From: Diploscapter coronatus
Taxonomy: Eukaryota > Nematoda > Chromadorea > Rhabditida > Rhabditidae
DNA: 64,000 bases
NCBI GenBank assembly: GCA_964036155.1
Contig: OZ038423.1
Location: forward strand, 14,461,249-14,525,248
Direction of reading: 5' to 3'
Shown: positions 24,652-37,539 of the stretch, piece after piece
How positions within the stretch are numbered: the stretch's first letter is position 1
How the letters are laid out: each line of letters begins with the position of its first letter
Program-made: the position numbers and the translations under genes
Notes under the pieces: model-generated
The model's database searches: none
What the model saw: only the letters and a program-made list of their open reading frames with translations
Told to the model about the DNA's origin: nothing

Positions 24652-27417
24652 GATCCGTTGATTCCTCTTCTTTCGACTGAACGATAAACTGCGATTTCTG
24701 AAATTCGAAATGATAAAAATCGCTAAGAACGAGGATCGGATTTCATGTAAAAATGTTCAACTTGAAAATGCAAGTTACAACCCTGAGATGAGTATTTTGT
24801 GTTCTGCCAGGTAGAAAATGGCTGCATAAACCAGGCACTTGAAGCTATGATTATGGAGATTTTCATGTCAAGGGAAGGTGTTGCGATAATTATATGCGTG
24901 AATGGATAGATGTTTGTACATCGGAAGGAAGTATGCTCAAAATTGACTGCTGAAGTCTCATCATGAATATAACTAATAAAGTTGCACAAAAATAAATTTG
25001 ATTTCGCATAAGAAAGTAATAAAAAATCGAATTCTGATAGAGCTGAAAATCCAAATTTTCTCCAATATCTTCAACAGCATTAACATCGAAGACAATTTAC
25101 CAGGATGTATCGAAATTGATTGAAGGAGGATTTTTTTTCGGGATATCGAGTGTATGCCGTTGCGCACAAAATATCTTGTACGCAACGGCCGTTCCCTCTG
25201 AATATCTAATAAAATGATATAGAAAATATAATTCAGTTGAATTTTTGAATAAACCCTTCCCTTCTTCAGATTCCTTAAAAGCGAACCTTTTCTCCAAAAT
25301 TATTTCAAAGCCTCAGTGACCCAAACAAACTGTAAGGAAAGCTCGAAGAATCAATTAAGAAAAATCATTTCTGATATCTAACAGGATGAGTAAGAATAAC
25401 ATTTTGTTTAGGGAAAAAAATTGTGTAATTTCAACAAAAATAAGATTTTCTATCCAAAACCATTCAAAACACCTCAACGACTCAAACAAATTACGCAAAT
25501 ACATCGAAAATTGGACGTGACATGTATGGCGAGGATGGGCTTTTCTATGCCAAAAATGACATTAAAAATGCAACCAAAACCCAAACGAAATGAGGTGAGA
25601 AGAAGCAGGGAGAGCAGTACAAAAAAGCGCATTAAAACGAGGAAAGAAAAAGGGGATGTTCGAATTTTGCGAAACTAGAGGATAAGCCACTGACAAAGAG
25701 ATGAGGAAGAAAATGGAAGTGGACAAAGAAATTGAAGAACTTGTTGAAGAATAAAACTACTTTTTCTAATACTCGTACTTTTAAAAAGTACATAAAATAT
25801 TGGAATAAAGTTTGAAGGTGGTCGGCAGTAAAGTAATCAGAATAATGATTGTGCTATTTTTATATTGATATGAAATCAATTCAGCCTGGGAAAGTTGGAA
25901 AGAAATTTCGATTCCGTCTTCACATTATTCAAAATTCTAGAATCTGTTCTCATTCTTGGATGATAATATTTATTCGAAAAATTACGAATATCGACTTTCA
26001 ATTGAACTTTAGTGAAGGTCTAATAAAACCTGAGGTAATGTAAGATAGATGAAAAAATCTAAATGAAATGATAAATTTAGAGAGGAGGTAAGATGAAGAG
26101 ATGGAAAGATGGATAAGAAAGGTAAGTCTTTTGGATTCGAGATTTGAGTGACAGCCCGAGTGGACGGACTGACATGCAGCCGATTGAACAATAGAATCCT
26201 ACATTCTCTCTTACATGTCAATAGATTGCACTTGCTACACTCGTTCGAGATATTAGCATTCAAATCGGAATTAAATGATTTCGTGAAAATCGTGAATATT
26301 TGATGAAGAATTTAGAGAAAAAAATACGAACTAATTCATGATATTTACACTAAAGATAACTTCAGTATTTCATATTCCAATTAACGAACCTGAATATTCT
26401 CGATGATTTATTTTCATTGAAGGAGAATCGGAACATTTTTCTCCGTTAGAAATTTCACAGTTCCTCACGAATACTCGGGTTTCTTGGAAAATGAGGCAAA
26501 GAAGAAAGCGGACTTAAAGAAAAGACAAAAATGAGCGCAGTTTGACGGAATCCGCTTCACTGATTTCCATGAAAACAAGTAATGAAGGGCATAAAAACGG
26601 GCAATTGACAGGAAATATGCTCAGGAAGGTAAGAGTGCATTAAATAATGCTCAATACCGAATGAAGAATAATTGAATGATCATTCTGTATCAAAAATAGC
26701 ATAAATGATCACTAAATATATTTTTATCATGTCTACCAATGAATTTCGTTCATTAGTTCTTTTTCTTTGTCTGAATTTTAGAATAGACCATGAGTTTTAT
26801 TCGTATTGGAATGGATCAATGATATTCGTGTTTTTGACTGTCAAGTTACAGATAAAATTAGTTATTCTGAAAAAACTTCCGTTTATTATCAGAGATGTTT
26901 GATACCGTTGTTAAATAAAAATTCATTATTGCATAAATTATATCGCTTCTCGACTGCCACGCGTCAATCTGAGTTGGTCGTTGACAGTGAAACTGGGATG
27001 CAGAGAAAGTCGATAAAAACGCTCGAAAAGATGATATTTGCCAAACTACGACTGAACATTTACAGAAACTGGCGCCGATCAGAGGATTCCGTTCTATACT
27101 GAATTAGATGATAGGAGAGCAATTCGTGAACATGGTTCGCTTCGGATGCAAATCCGATTCCAACTCGCGTCTGGAACAGAAGTTAGAGAGACAGATGAAT
27201 CTTCCGAAAACCTATCAATTGATATTATAATAATCTGTCCCGTTCATGACTGATGGAAGATTATAAAAATAGAAAATATAATTCACTTCCCTGTGCAAAA
27301 CCAAACATTCAAACGTTTGAATTTATCAACCAAATTATATATAAGAGGTAGCGATGATTGAAAGATTTTTTCAAATCATTTCTGATAAATTTTGAAAAAT
27401 ATTTTAATAAATTTCAG
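24652..27417. other. Intergenic region, no supported gene
   Basis: AT-rich spacer between the divergent stomatin and astacin-like genes. Short open frames on both strands (for example 25421-25678 and 26705-27102) are lysine- or hydrophobic-rich without domain similarity or a workable exon chain. The distal end carries the promoter elements noted at 27308-27344. Confidence 0.5.
27308..27344 (+). promoter_or_regulatory. Palindrome and TATA box upstream of the astacin-like gene
   Basis: TTCAAACGTTTGAA (27308-27321) is a perfect 14-base palindrome, followed 16 bases later by TATATAA (27338-27344), 74 bases before the start codon. The start codon itself directly follows TTTCAG, so a short outron ending in an SL trans-splice site is likely. 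Confidence 0.45.
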
Positions 27418-30400
27418 ATGCGTGGCTCATTTGGGTTCAGTATTTCTATTCTTTTTCTTGTGACACTCTTCTGTGCCACTACTTCTTCAGAAGATCGATT
27501 CAGAGAGAAGCGTCAAGCTGGAACAACTTTGAGAAAATGGGCGAATAACATCGTCTACTACTACTGGGCCGAGGATTTTCGTAAGTACAAGTATAATCGG
27601 CTTGATATTTTATGATATTGAATGGTTTAGCTCAGTTCAATGTCGATCTAGTAAACCGTGTGCTGAAGGACATCATAGAGAAGTCCACTTGCATAACCTT
27701 CACTGTCAATAGCACCGCAAGGAATAGAGTTAAGGTAGAATTTTGAATTTCTCTAGTCTTTGCTACAACAAGTCGATACATTTATTCAGCGATATTATTC
27801 TCAGCTTTCTTTTTTGTTCAATTATTCGCATGATTATTTTCACCTTTAGAGAACTTTGTGTTTTAAGTCAAAATTGATGCATTGCATATGAATTTCCTAC
27901 AAGGATAAACTATTTTTAGTTTGTACAAGATTTAACCATACCTTATTGTGAAACAAGTCACTATGGTTGTAAAAGTGGCGAGCAAACCATTCGGATGGGA
28001 TACGACTGCAAAACTGTAATCAATGATGAGTGATTAATTGATGAATGACGAGTTCAGGACGGACAATTGATGAGGGCTGTTATGGGGTGTTTAGCCTTTT
28101 ACAGCATGGAGACAAGATACGATCGGAATACATATTTGGCAGTGAATTCGAAATCCGTTGATGTAAATAAACTCATTTTAAATTTGAATGAACCAAGAGT
28201 GTGCAGAATTCCGGTTCCGAAAAGCAGATAAAAAGCAAATCCAGCAACCTTTTGACTTTAATTCAATTTAAAGTGCATTTTTTAATCAATTGTAGCCATC
28301 CAAACTATCATCATTGAATACAATCAATTCAACTTACTCGACTAATCCACTACCATATAATTACGGCTCCTGCTTGCATCGAGGATATGATGAGTTAGTC
28401 TTTTATTCTAGAGTTAGAAATTTTTGTGATTCAAAATATGTTAAGACAGAAGCGACCCTTAGTTTAGTCGCTTATTTTCACGTGCCACTTCTTTCTTTCT
28501 AAAGCACTGAAAAATGCTATGTATCACTTTTCACTCGCCAGATTTTGGAATCAACAGTACTTTTTTCGAAGAAAACTAAAGGATAATTTTCAGATACGCA
28601 TATATTGGCTCAACGAATTATCCTATCATATCCACAGCCCAGGAGTATTATCTAACGATGGGATCTGGGATCATCTCGAGTTACGACTTGAATATCATCA
28701 ATAAATTTTACTACTGCAATAGTAATGGAATAGTATAAATTTTACTTTATTTAAGCAAGTTTAGATAGTTGCCCAAACAACAAAATCGTCTGTCAAAACT
28801 CTGGACATTTGAATACTCGTAGTTGTGCAAGTTGTAATTGTCCTCTCAGCTACGCTGGCACGAATTGCAATACGATAGTAACAAAAAACCTGATGAATTT
28901 AAAAGAAAACAAACCTAATATTTATTTGCAGCCATCTGATGGAGGTTCTCAAGTAACAGCGACGACTTCCTGGCAAACTCTGACCATTACGGTCACTGGA
29001 AGTGCTTCGATTGCGAGCCCTGGAGCATATACCACGAAAACTTACTGGATTGTGGTAAATCTAAGCAAAATAACATCTTCACTACCACAAATTAGAAACC
29101 GGCCATGTACGATTACGTACAAATTGAATATGTCAGTTTCAATGGCAGCTATACGTATTGTCAGCCTGGGTGCAAATATTTCGGACTCGAAGTGAAATAC
29201 AAAGCCGATCAAGAATTAGCTTGTCCAAGGTAATAAAGAATACGGAAAATTGCGATATAAACAACCTGCAGAAACCCATTAATTAGTTGCTGGAATTTTG
29301 TGTTCAGATTGAGGTATTTTGGAGGAAAGTACTATCCCCATTATGTTTCGAAAAGAACGTGTAAAAATCAATCAAAGAAGGGTTGTGCTTGCTCTAAACA
29401 GTGTCTTGTGAATGAATCACAACTAAGCTAGCATATAGTATTCAAATTTGTCAAGAAATATAACTCCCATCAATTATTTCTCTCACTCGTATTCTTTTTT
29501 AAAAAAAACTCTTTCTTTTCGATTTCCATTTTACGAATTGCAGAGTCTGTTGTTCGGCATTCGACGAGTCTTACATTTCGAGCAATCTGTCGATAACTCG
29601 AATTGTGGCTTACACGAGTACAATCTCTGTCACATTCGTGTTGCGGTACAGAGCTAGCAGCACGTGGTTCGTACAAACCCCACCTCCAGAGGGTAACCCA
29701 TTCACTATAAATTGAATCTATCGGTGACTTGCAAATGAAGTAATAGCGAAATGGCGTAACATAAAACGATAAAATACTTTCTGGGAATGAAGAAACGCAA
29801 AATTTACGAAACACAATAATTAATTTTTAAAAATTGAGCAGAATTAGGAAGCGTTACGTCATTCTTGCATTATGTCATCTTCAGAAAAGCGTTTTACCAT
29901 TTTACGTTAAGCCATTCCGTCACAACGCTAATTTGAAATTGCCGAATTAATTACCAATTTTGCCAATTTTTTTTCCAGTATTTGTACCTCCAACAACAAC
30001 GTCACCCTGCGGCGTATGTAATACTAGCGGAGTGGCGATCATTCCTAATAATCCATCGGCGGGAATACACGAATTTGACAGTCCTCCGATACAAGGCACT
30101 AATGAACAAGGCTGTGGTACCCTTACGTTCTCATGTTCTGGAATTTCTGCTAATATTGGAGTGAGTTATACAATATTTCAAACTTTTGCCCGTCATTGTA
30201 AATCTAGATTATTTTCATATCCTTTGAATTTGAAATTCATCATAGCGCTCATTAGGTATTCGGAAACCCCGAAACCTCACAAATTGACAAAATAGTAGGT
30301 TGAGATTGAGGGCTATAGGGAAATTCTCACTTTGTATGCTATCTCTTCAGGTTGGAAATTTCCGAAACTACGAGATTTCCGAATTGCCCACTCGTTTAGC

Positions 30401-33319
30401 AAAATTTACGCAATCTTTTTCTGATATAATATTGAATGATTCAGTTAAACAATGGCAGTCGTACCATTGGTAACGCAAGTAGTGGTATACAACAAACGGT
30501 TAGTAAATGTTTTGTCAGATAAATTTTCTATACTTTAAAATTGAAACAAAATCGCGGGCTTTTGTTCTTCAATGCAATATTATTCGAAAAAATCGAATTT
30601 TCAAAATGATCAGAACACATCATCTAGAGATTACGAAGGAATAAAATTATATGAAAATATTTCTATCTGTTCTAGAAATATAATAAAACGTTTCTAGAGT
30701 TTTTGAATGAAAAAAATCGAATTATTCTAGTAATCTTTGTATGTGAACCATCTTTACTTTTGGTTTGAATTCTGTTTAAGATAAATAGGGCATGTGTATA
30801 GTGGATATTAATTTGAAAAAAAAAAATATTAGTAGGCTTTGAGCAATGTGATAACTTAGGCCACGTTAACACTCGAATGCAACACAGCGAACATGTGGCA
30901 ATACACCGACGTAAGATACTTTCCACTTGTTTCGGCTATTTCATATACGTGATATCTTTTCAATTGCTTTTATTGCAATTTAATGCAAAATATAAAATAA
31001 TTATCATAACTTTACAGGGAAGTTTAATTGTCGTCGTCAATAACCTAGCTTGCTTGTCTCTAGGTTAGATAGAAATGTCGCACTTTTGCTAGGGATGAAA
31101 AATATATCAGGCTGCACAGCATGCGATATTGACGATGTAACCATTCGCCCCGACGATCCGCCCAAAGGAATGCATGAGTTTGACGGTCCTCCACTGAAAG
31201 AAAATAGTTCGCTAGGATGTGATACCTATACATTCTCGTGCTCTGGTATTTCTGCACATATTGAAGTAAGTAATAAAATTTCATCATTCATATCCCTTGA
31301 AACTAGAGCTAGTCATTTTTTTACGTTTTTATCAAAATTGACTTGAAATTTATTCTGATATAATATTGAATGATTCAGTTAAACAATGGCAGTCTTACCA
31401 TCGGCAATGCAAATAGTGGTATACAACAAACGGTTAGTAAATATTTTTTCTGTTAATTCATCAACGTCCTAAGATTTTTAAAAATCTAATTCCGTAGAGT
31501 TCGGTTTTCCGGCCTTATATTTAGGGCCCGCGAGTGATTTTTCGAAATTGATTATCGCGTTTTAGAATGTATACCATTGAATCAGGAATGTTCTAGGGAG
31601 AATTGAGCTGTTTTTCTTTTTCCGACCCGATGCTCCTATCAAAAGTTGAGCATTGGATACTTTTGAAAATAGCGACTTTCAAACCGACTGTGGCAATTTG
31701 AAATTGTATTTTTTGAATTGATTTGTTCCAAAATATGCAACAGGATCAAGGCTATCATAAATTTGTGTGGGCTTTGTTGGGCATAACTTTTTTCGAATAA
31801 AACATGCAAAATACACTAAATTTGCTTGACGAACAGACTTCAAACAGTTCCATCACACTCCTGGATTGTTTCTGCAGCGTTTTTATGGTGTAAATTGTCT
31901 CCCTAATGCCCTTTTAAAATATTTATGAGAGGAAATTTTCCGCAAAATTACCAAATTAACGAGGATTTAAAAATTGATCAAATTTTTAGTTCACAAAGTG
32001 GAGCTTGCGGACTACTCTATTAAAATATTTTTTTAAGCCGAGATATTCTCTCAATCACTTAATGTTGTTACATTTTATGCAATTTTAAAATTTAGACCAC
32101 TCTTACGTTTGAATGCAACTTTGCAAATCAGTGGCAATACACTTCCGTAAGAAATGTTTCGTCTATTTCAGATACCTTATACAATTTTAACAAAAAATAA
32201 AATATCCTAAGCATTGTGTTTATGATAATTTTACAGATGGGAGTGTCGACCGTTGTCAATGATCTTGCCTGTTTATCTATCGGTTAGTGCGCGAAATCTT
32301 CTCTAACTGAAATAATAATAATAGAGAATTGAAGAAAAAGTCTGAGTCACTAAAGAATTCGTGCAATAAATATTGTCACGAAATACGAACAAAATAAGTC
32401 TCAGAATATATTGATATCATTGTGCATCCGAACTGTGTTTGAATGACTTGGAAACTTACTCGTACTTCCAGCATTTACTCATTTCAGGCTGCACAACATG
32501 CAATATTGGCAATGTAACTATTCTCCCAGACGATCCTAACATGGGAGTACATGCATTTGATGGTCCCCCAGTTCCAGGAAATAATGTACAAGACTGCATA
32601 ACCTACGCCTTCTCATGCTCGGGAACATCTGCTAATATCGATGTAAGCAACAATTCTAGTTTTGTCATTCATATCATTTGAAGCTGTAAATCGCCATTCC
32701 TTTCGTTTATCGAAACTGATTTCAAATCTATTCTGATATTATTTTTAACAATTTAGCTAAACAATGGCGAATTTGCTATTGGTGATTCTGCTAGTGGCGT
32801 GTATCAAACGGTTAGTATACTTTTTACATACGTTTATCAATATCTGAAAATTTTAATTGGAGTCGATTAATTTCTATTCTTGGACTTCATTTTTACGTAT
32901 GAATCAAATCCAATGATCGTAAACAAACTCAAAACGAAAATCCTGATGCTTTTTAAAAATAGATTTCAGTTTTCATAAATAATCGTGTCTAGTAATGGGT
33001 AGATATTAAATTTTGTTGTGAAATTTGATCTTTTATTTAACGGTAGATCCGTATGATGGATATTCTTGAGAAAAAATCCTAAACGCATAAAATGTTATAA
33101 AACTTGATTATGCAGGTTGTGATTACGCTCGAATGCGGCTTGGATAATACGTGGCAGTACACTAATGTAAATCGAATTTGATATCTCATTAATTTTAAAT
33201 TTCACTACATTTTAAATTTTGCTAACTAAATTTGCCATGAAAATTAACTACAATTTTGTATTTTGCAGGGAGGAATAACGAATACAATCTCCACCATCGG
33301 CTGCCTCTCGGTGGATTAG
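27418..33319 (+). CDS. Inactive astacin (NAS-like) fused to EGF-like, CUB and three C6 domains
   Basis: Secreted multidomain protein built on an astacin fold that has lost its zinc site. Twenty-two exons close to 720 residues: 27418-27580 (signal peptide, then a REKR basic site), catalytic-fold exons to 28721, EGF-like 28765-28877, CUB 28932-29229 plus 29544-29692, and three C6 units 29979-33319. The astacin motif HExxHxxGFxHE is replaced by MRAVMGCLAFYSME (R127, A128, G131, S137), so no zinc ligand remains, and the Met-turn SIMHY is also lost (EYAYIGS). Flanking astacin landmarks persist (TRYDRNTYL, TMGS, INKFYYCN). No N-terminal prodomain is present. Each C6 unit has six cysteines in the pattern CxxC, C, C, C, C. 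A binding or decoy role at cuticle or gut surface is inference. Two genes with a shared intron is the alternative, but the phases join cleanly. Confidence 0.85.
29308..29431 (+). CDS. Possible alternative 3'-terminal exon of the astacin-like gene
   Basis: It has the same splice phase as the CUB exon at 29544 and is entered from the same donor at 29229. The exon encodes 41 residues, five of them cysteines (CKNQSKKGCACSKQC), and ends in TAG at 29429-29431. If used, it gives a 395-residue protein that stops inside the CUB domain and lacks all C6 units. It could also be an intronic open frame with no function. Confidence 0.4.
29979..33319 (+). repeat. Three tandem C6-domain units with identical exon structure
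   Basis: Units start at 29979, 31111 and 32488. After the first, each is cut into exons of 155, 54, 51 and 46 bases (the last ends with the stop, 51); the first unit's opening exon is 182 because of a Pro/Thr linker. Exons and flanking intron sequence of units 1 and 2 are nearly identical around the 54-base exon (30445-30498 and 31379-31432), including the branch region TTCTGATATAATATTGAATG. Unit 3 is more diverged. This indicates successive whole-unit duplication, the last one recent. Confidence 0.9.
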
Positions 33320-33813
33320 ATACAGGATATCTCCATCCCGAATGGCTTTCGAGAGTCCAATTGTTCACTAGTTATTAGATATCGATAATTGCATTGAAAC
33401 TTTTTATCACCATGCTTCAAAATGTTGATTACATAATAAAGGAATATACACAGATGTTTCGCTTGAATGATGAATGCTCTCATCATTTTAAAATGCATCA
33501 TATCACTTAGTGTTTTTTTTCGAACTTTTGAGAGAATGTAATTAAAAATTAAGAAATTTCACCTCGCATGATTTTACAAATTAAATAGTGGATGAATTGT
33601 TGCTTGTCCCTGGACCTGGGGTACATAAATCGAGCTCACATCAATCAAATCGAATTCACTGATCGTTAGATCGGGGGTAAAAAAGTCGAGTCCTAACCTA
33701 ACTTGAAAATCGCTTTCGACTCTCAACACCAATTGCTACGATTTTTTAAAATGTTTATTGTAGTTTTTCTTTAATTTATACCACAAGATATTTGAAGAAA
33801 ATAATGTAGTAAA
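33320..33813. other. Convergent 3' flanks of the C6 and metalloproteinase genes
   Basis: AATAAA on the plus strand at 33435-33440 serves the upstream gene; its complement TTTATT at 33754-33759 can serve the minus-strand metalloproteinase. Nothing else is recognised. Confidence 0.5.
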
Positions 33814-36222
33814 TTATCGTCCTAACGAATCGAGGAAACCTCGTGCTCTGTCCAGAAGACCGCTGCCTGAAGAGGATGAAGAAGAGCCCGAATTTGAGCT
33901 GCTGAAGCTCGAACCAGAAGAAGAAGACGAACTTCCACCGTTTCTGCCAAAGAAGCGGTCAATCAGCGAATCACCGCTGCTGCGACCACCAGATGAGCCT
34001 AAATGAGAATAAGCACTATGGATACTAATAAAGTTAGAAGAATAAGAACATAAATGTCATGCGAACACAACCAAGATTGCTTATGGTCAACTTAAAATTA
34101 CTAATTTTTCTTTTTTGGTCCGAAATCTGGGAGTCGGAATATGCTGCACGATAAAGATGAAGGGGGGAAATCAACATGACAGAAGAGAATTGCCCAAAGT
34201 TTCTTCTTTCTCCCCTAACTAATTTCAAGCTCCCAGAGTTCTAACTCAACAATGTCCTTTTTCTAACTAATAACTAATCGAAGAACTAGTAATCAGCAAG
34301 ATGCAACTCTTTTGTTATCTCAATAGAAAATGCTAACCGGAGAAGCTTCCTCCACTACCAAATCTATCAGAGCTATCGCCCCATCCGCTACTGCCAAATC
34401 TACCTCCGTTTCTGCCAAACGAAGAGCCAGAATCCCATCCTGAGCCAGAACCGAAACTCGACCCGAATCCTGATGACCCGAAGCCTGATGAGCCTCCCCA
34501 AGATGGGGCTCGCGTTGTGAATCGAGAGCCAAATCCAGAGCCTCCAAAGCTTGACCCGGAAGATGATCGTCCAGAGCCTCGTCCTAATTCAAGTTGGCTT
34601 TAGCCAATCAGTATTCTTGTCTGGGTTTAGTTCTGCTATTTTGAAGTCGAATGGAAAAAGTTGCAAATAATATGAAGATGAAGCTAGCAGGTTTGAATTC
34701 AAATTTTCGGTAGGCTTAATTATCGGGAAATAAGCTGACCATAAATAGCTTGAATGGCTCGGATGTCATCTGACTTCAGTTCGGGTGGATTGTAGTTTCC
34801 ATAGTCATCCACGGTAGATTGCTAAAATGAAGGATGTTTTAGAAATTGATTTTTAAATCTTGCATAGAACGGAGCCATAATCGCATTGTCGTCCCTTGAG
34901 TGCTCTAATCCAAGAGTGTGTCCACCTTCGTGAATGGCCACGGCTAAGAGGTCTGTGTAGTCACTAAAGGTTAATGTATCATAAGAATGCATGGACTATC
35001 ATCGTACCTTCCGATTTTATCGGCATCTTTGTAAGCCCAATTCTCCGAATCGTCGAAGTGCAGAGCTCCGTTTTCAGGCATCGTTGCATGAGCCAGAACT
35101 CCACCGTCTCCGTCGAATGCCCTAGAGAAAACTAATCGTATGGCAAAAATAGTCGCCAAACCATGGATCTCCATGAGAATATGATCCAAATTTGACTTTG
35201 ATGTCACCCTGTCCAGCGCTGACTTCTTCGAATGTGATTGGGGCGACTGCAGACCACTTATCGTAAGCTTCGCGAATAGCTCTTCTGAAATGAATACAAT
35301 AAGAATTTGAGTTCAGGTTCATTGAAATGATGTTGAGAAAGCTATTCCATCATTGTTCATTCCAGGTAAGTAAAGAGAGTTTGACGTGGTAAAGAGTAAC
35401 GAAGAATTCTCAAATAGTTTATCAACCCAAATTTCCATCAAATTAACTGTCGTACCTGACAGTATCTCTCGGCAAATCAGGAGTCCAGGAATCGATCGAG
35501 TAAGTGATGTGACTCCTGCTCCACTTCCTGGTCACAGCCCTGGGTCCCCCAGCAGTGAGAGCCATCGGCTCATCCGTAATACCGCATCGAGGCATCGCCA
35601 TCTTCTTCTTCGTCTGTGTGTCCAAAACTCCTGTCCTTGCAAGACCGGCATATTCTTGGAACTTTCTGAAGATAAGAGAAATCTTTGACAAGACGGAATT
35701 GAATTTTGTGACACCTGAACCCGAGTTATATTTGAGTTATACCACATCTCTGATTCAGATGTGATTACTAGGGGTTTGCAAAACTAGGAATCTTATTTCA
35801 TTATTTAGAATCATTCTGACTTTTTCACTAGACGACGAACTACTGATGATTTCAACATGAATTTTGCATCATGAACCTTTCATCATGAGTTCTGATTATG
35901 TTCAGCATCCAGCAGCATTATAAGGACAGGGCTTATTATTCTGTAGAAACTAACATAATCGCGTTCTTCAGTAAGTCAAATCCGCCTGCGGCTCCTCCCG
36001 ATTGCAAATTTGTTGGATTCACATATCCGAATGTTTGTAAATACTCCTAAAGTAAAAAATATTTATAATATATTTTGTAATACTCAAACTCACTTTAGCT
36101 TTATCCTCCGACACAGGTTTAACATCGAACTTTTTCGATTTACCATGAGCTAGTCCGCTTTTATCGGCTAATATACTCGAAGCTACGCATAATAAAATAA
36201 AAATTGATCCAATTTGAATCAT
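33814..36222 (-). CDS. Matrix metalloproteinase without hemopexin, with Gly/Ser/Phe tail (ZMP-like)
   Basis: Secreted zinc endopeptidase of the matrixin family (M10A), expected to cut extracellular matrix. Nine exons (36222-36094, 36046-35955, 35665-35456, 35284-35162, 35121-35008, 34963-34864, 34821-34740, 34583-34338, 33998-33814) give 426 residues. A signal peptide covers residues 1-19; the prodomain ends with the cysteine switch PRCGITD (C101), which keeps the zymogen latent. The zinc motif [11 protein letters not shown] is at 234-244 with the Met-turn at M252; [18 protein letters not shown] holds structural metal ligands. Residues 284-426 are Gly/Ser/Phe/Arg-rich low complexity in place of hemopexin. 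The intron 34863-34822 has a GC donor (TAT|GCAAGA). The start codon directly follows TTTTCAG, consistent with SL trans-splicing. It probably acts in cuticle or pharyngeal matrix, by analogy. Confidence 0.94.
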
Positions 36223-37539
36223 CTGAAAAAATGAGTTAGTGACTAAAATTGAGTAAATAATTCGAATGATGACACTAATAATCGTAAAATTGATGATAAA
36301 ACAACATGCATCAAATTCGATCAAATTTGGTGGAACAGGTCGATATTAGAGACCAAGGTGATACATTGATAAGTTCGACAAAAATTGCGATGAAACCGTT
36401 AAAGAGAGGAAAATGAAAACAGAATCGGAAATATTAGTGAAACTTTCGAATCACTAACATTCTCGAGAAGTGATCTATCAAGGTTATGATAGCAAATGAT
36501 TTCATATCATTAGTTTTACGAGAAAAAATATCTCGACAAAAGGCTGACATTATATCTAATTAGAAAATTCCCACGTTTCATGATTTTTCCGTTTTCGAAT
36601 TAAGAAATACGCTTCTTTCACAGTAAAATATGAATAAAAATATAAGATTTCAAAGTAACCAGATGAATTTGTCTCTAATAAAGATGATAGATAGCATAAG
36701 AATCGTTGAGCTTTAAATGAAAATCAGAACACAAATATTTTACGTTCCTTATATCATGTTATCAACAAACCACTCATCTGATATATGGGTTCGTCAAAGA
36801 TAATCGATAATATCGTTGGTCATCACGGTTCGCGGTACTATTATCGCCTAGATATCGATCTCTCAAGTGATAAATTTAGAATGGACACACAATTTCCGCC
36901 ATTTTGCCACAATTAGGCGAATTGATTTGAGAAATCAAAACTGAACACTCATGAATAGACAGTAATAGTATTTTCTTCAAACTTTATCAAAGCACGCGAT
37001 ATGAATCATCATTACCGGAAACTGATTTGGTAATTATGACAATCTGAATGAGATTATTCATGCGAAGGTTAACGGAATTGCATCTTCAATCCACATTAAA
37101 ACCAAAAAAAAAACTTTGAGTAATTTTATTGTAATTTACGCTATGTTACGAGTTTAATATTGTTAAAATTGATTTTTTATTTTCTCTGGAATAAAAATTT
37201 AAATCAATTAAGAATAAAAATCCCATTGAAATCAGATTTTAAAAATTTGAAGTCGAAATTACGCTGAAGCACGCTCACTATTGATGATTACATATCTTTT
37301 TGAATTAATGAACGATTTATCGCTTTCTAAAAAAAACTCGATTGAAAAATTGCTTGTTTACTTCGTTATTGAGAAAAGTAACCGAAGCAACGAATTTTCT
37401 TCTCATTTTGTTTGACCCATTTATCATCTATTACTGAAACAGCTATATTAAATCACCTTGAAATCATATTTAGTGTCAGTTCCATTTCTCCACTTTGAAA
37501 AACAACTCTACTGGAATGAATTTATCGATTGTAGGCTGA
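36223..37539. other. Intergenic region between divergent metalloproteinase and C6 genes
   Basis: Very AT-rich, with no supported coding exon. It must contain the start exon of the C6 gene; one candidate is an ATG near 37052, but I cannot prove the joint. Confidence 0.45.
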
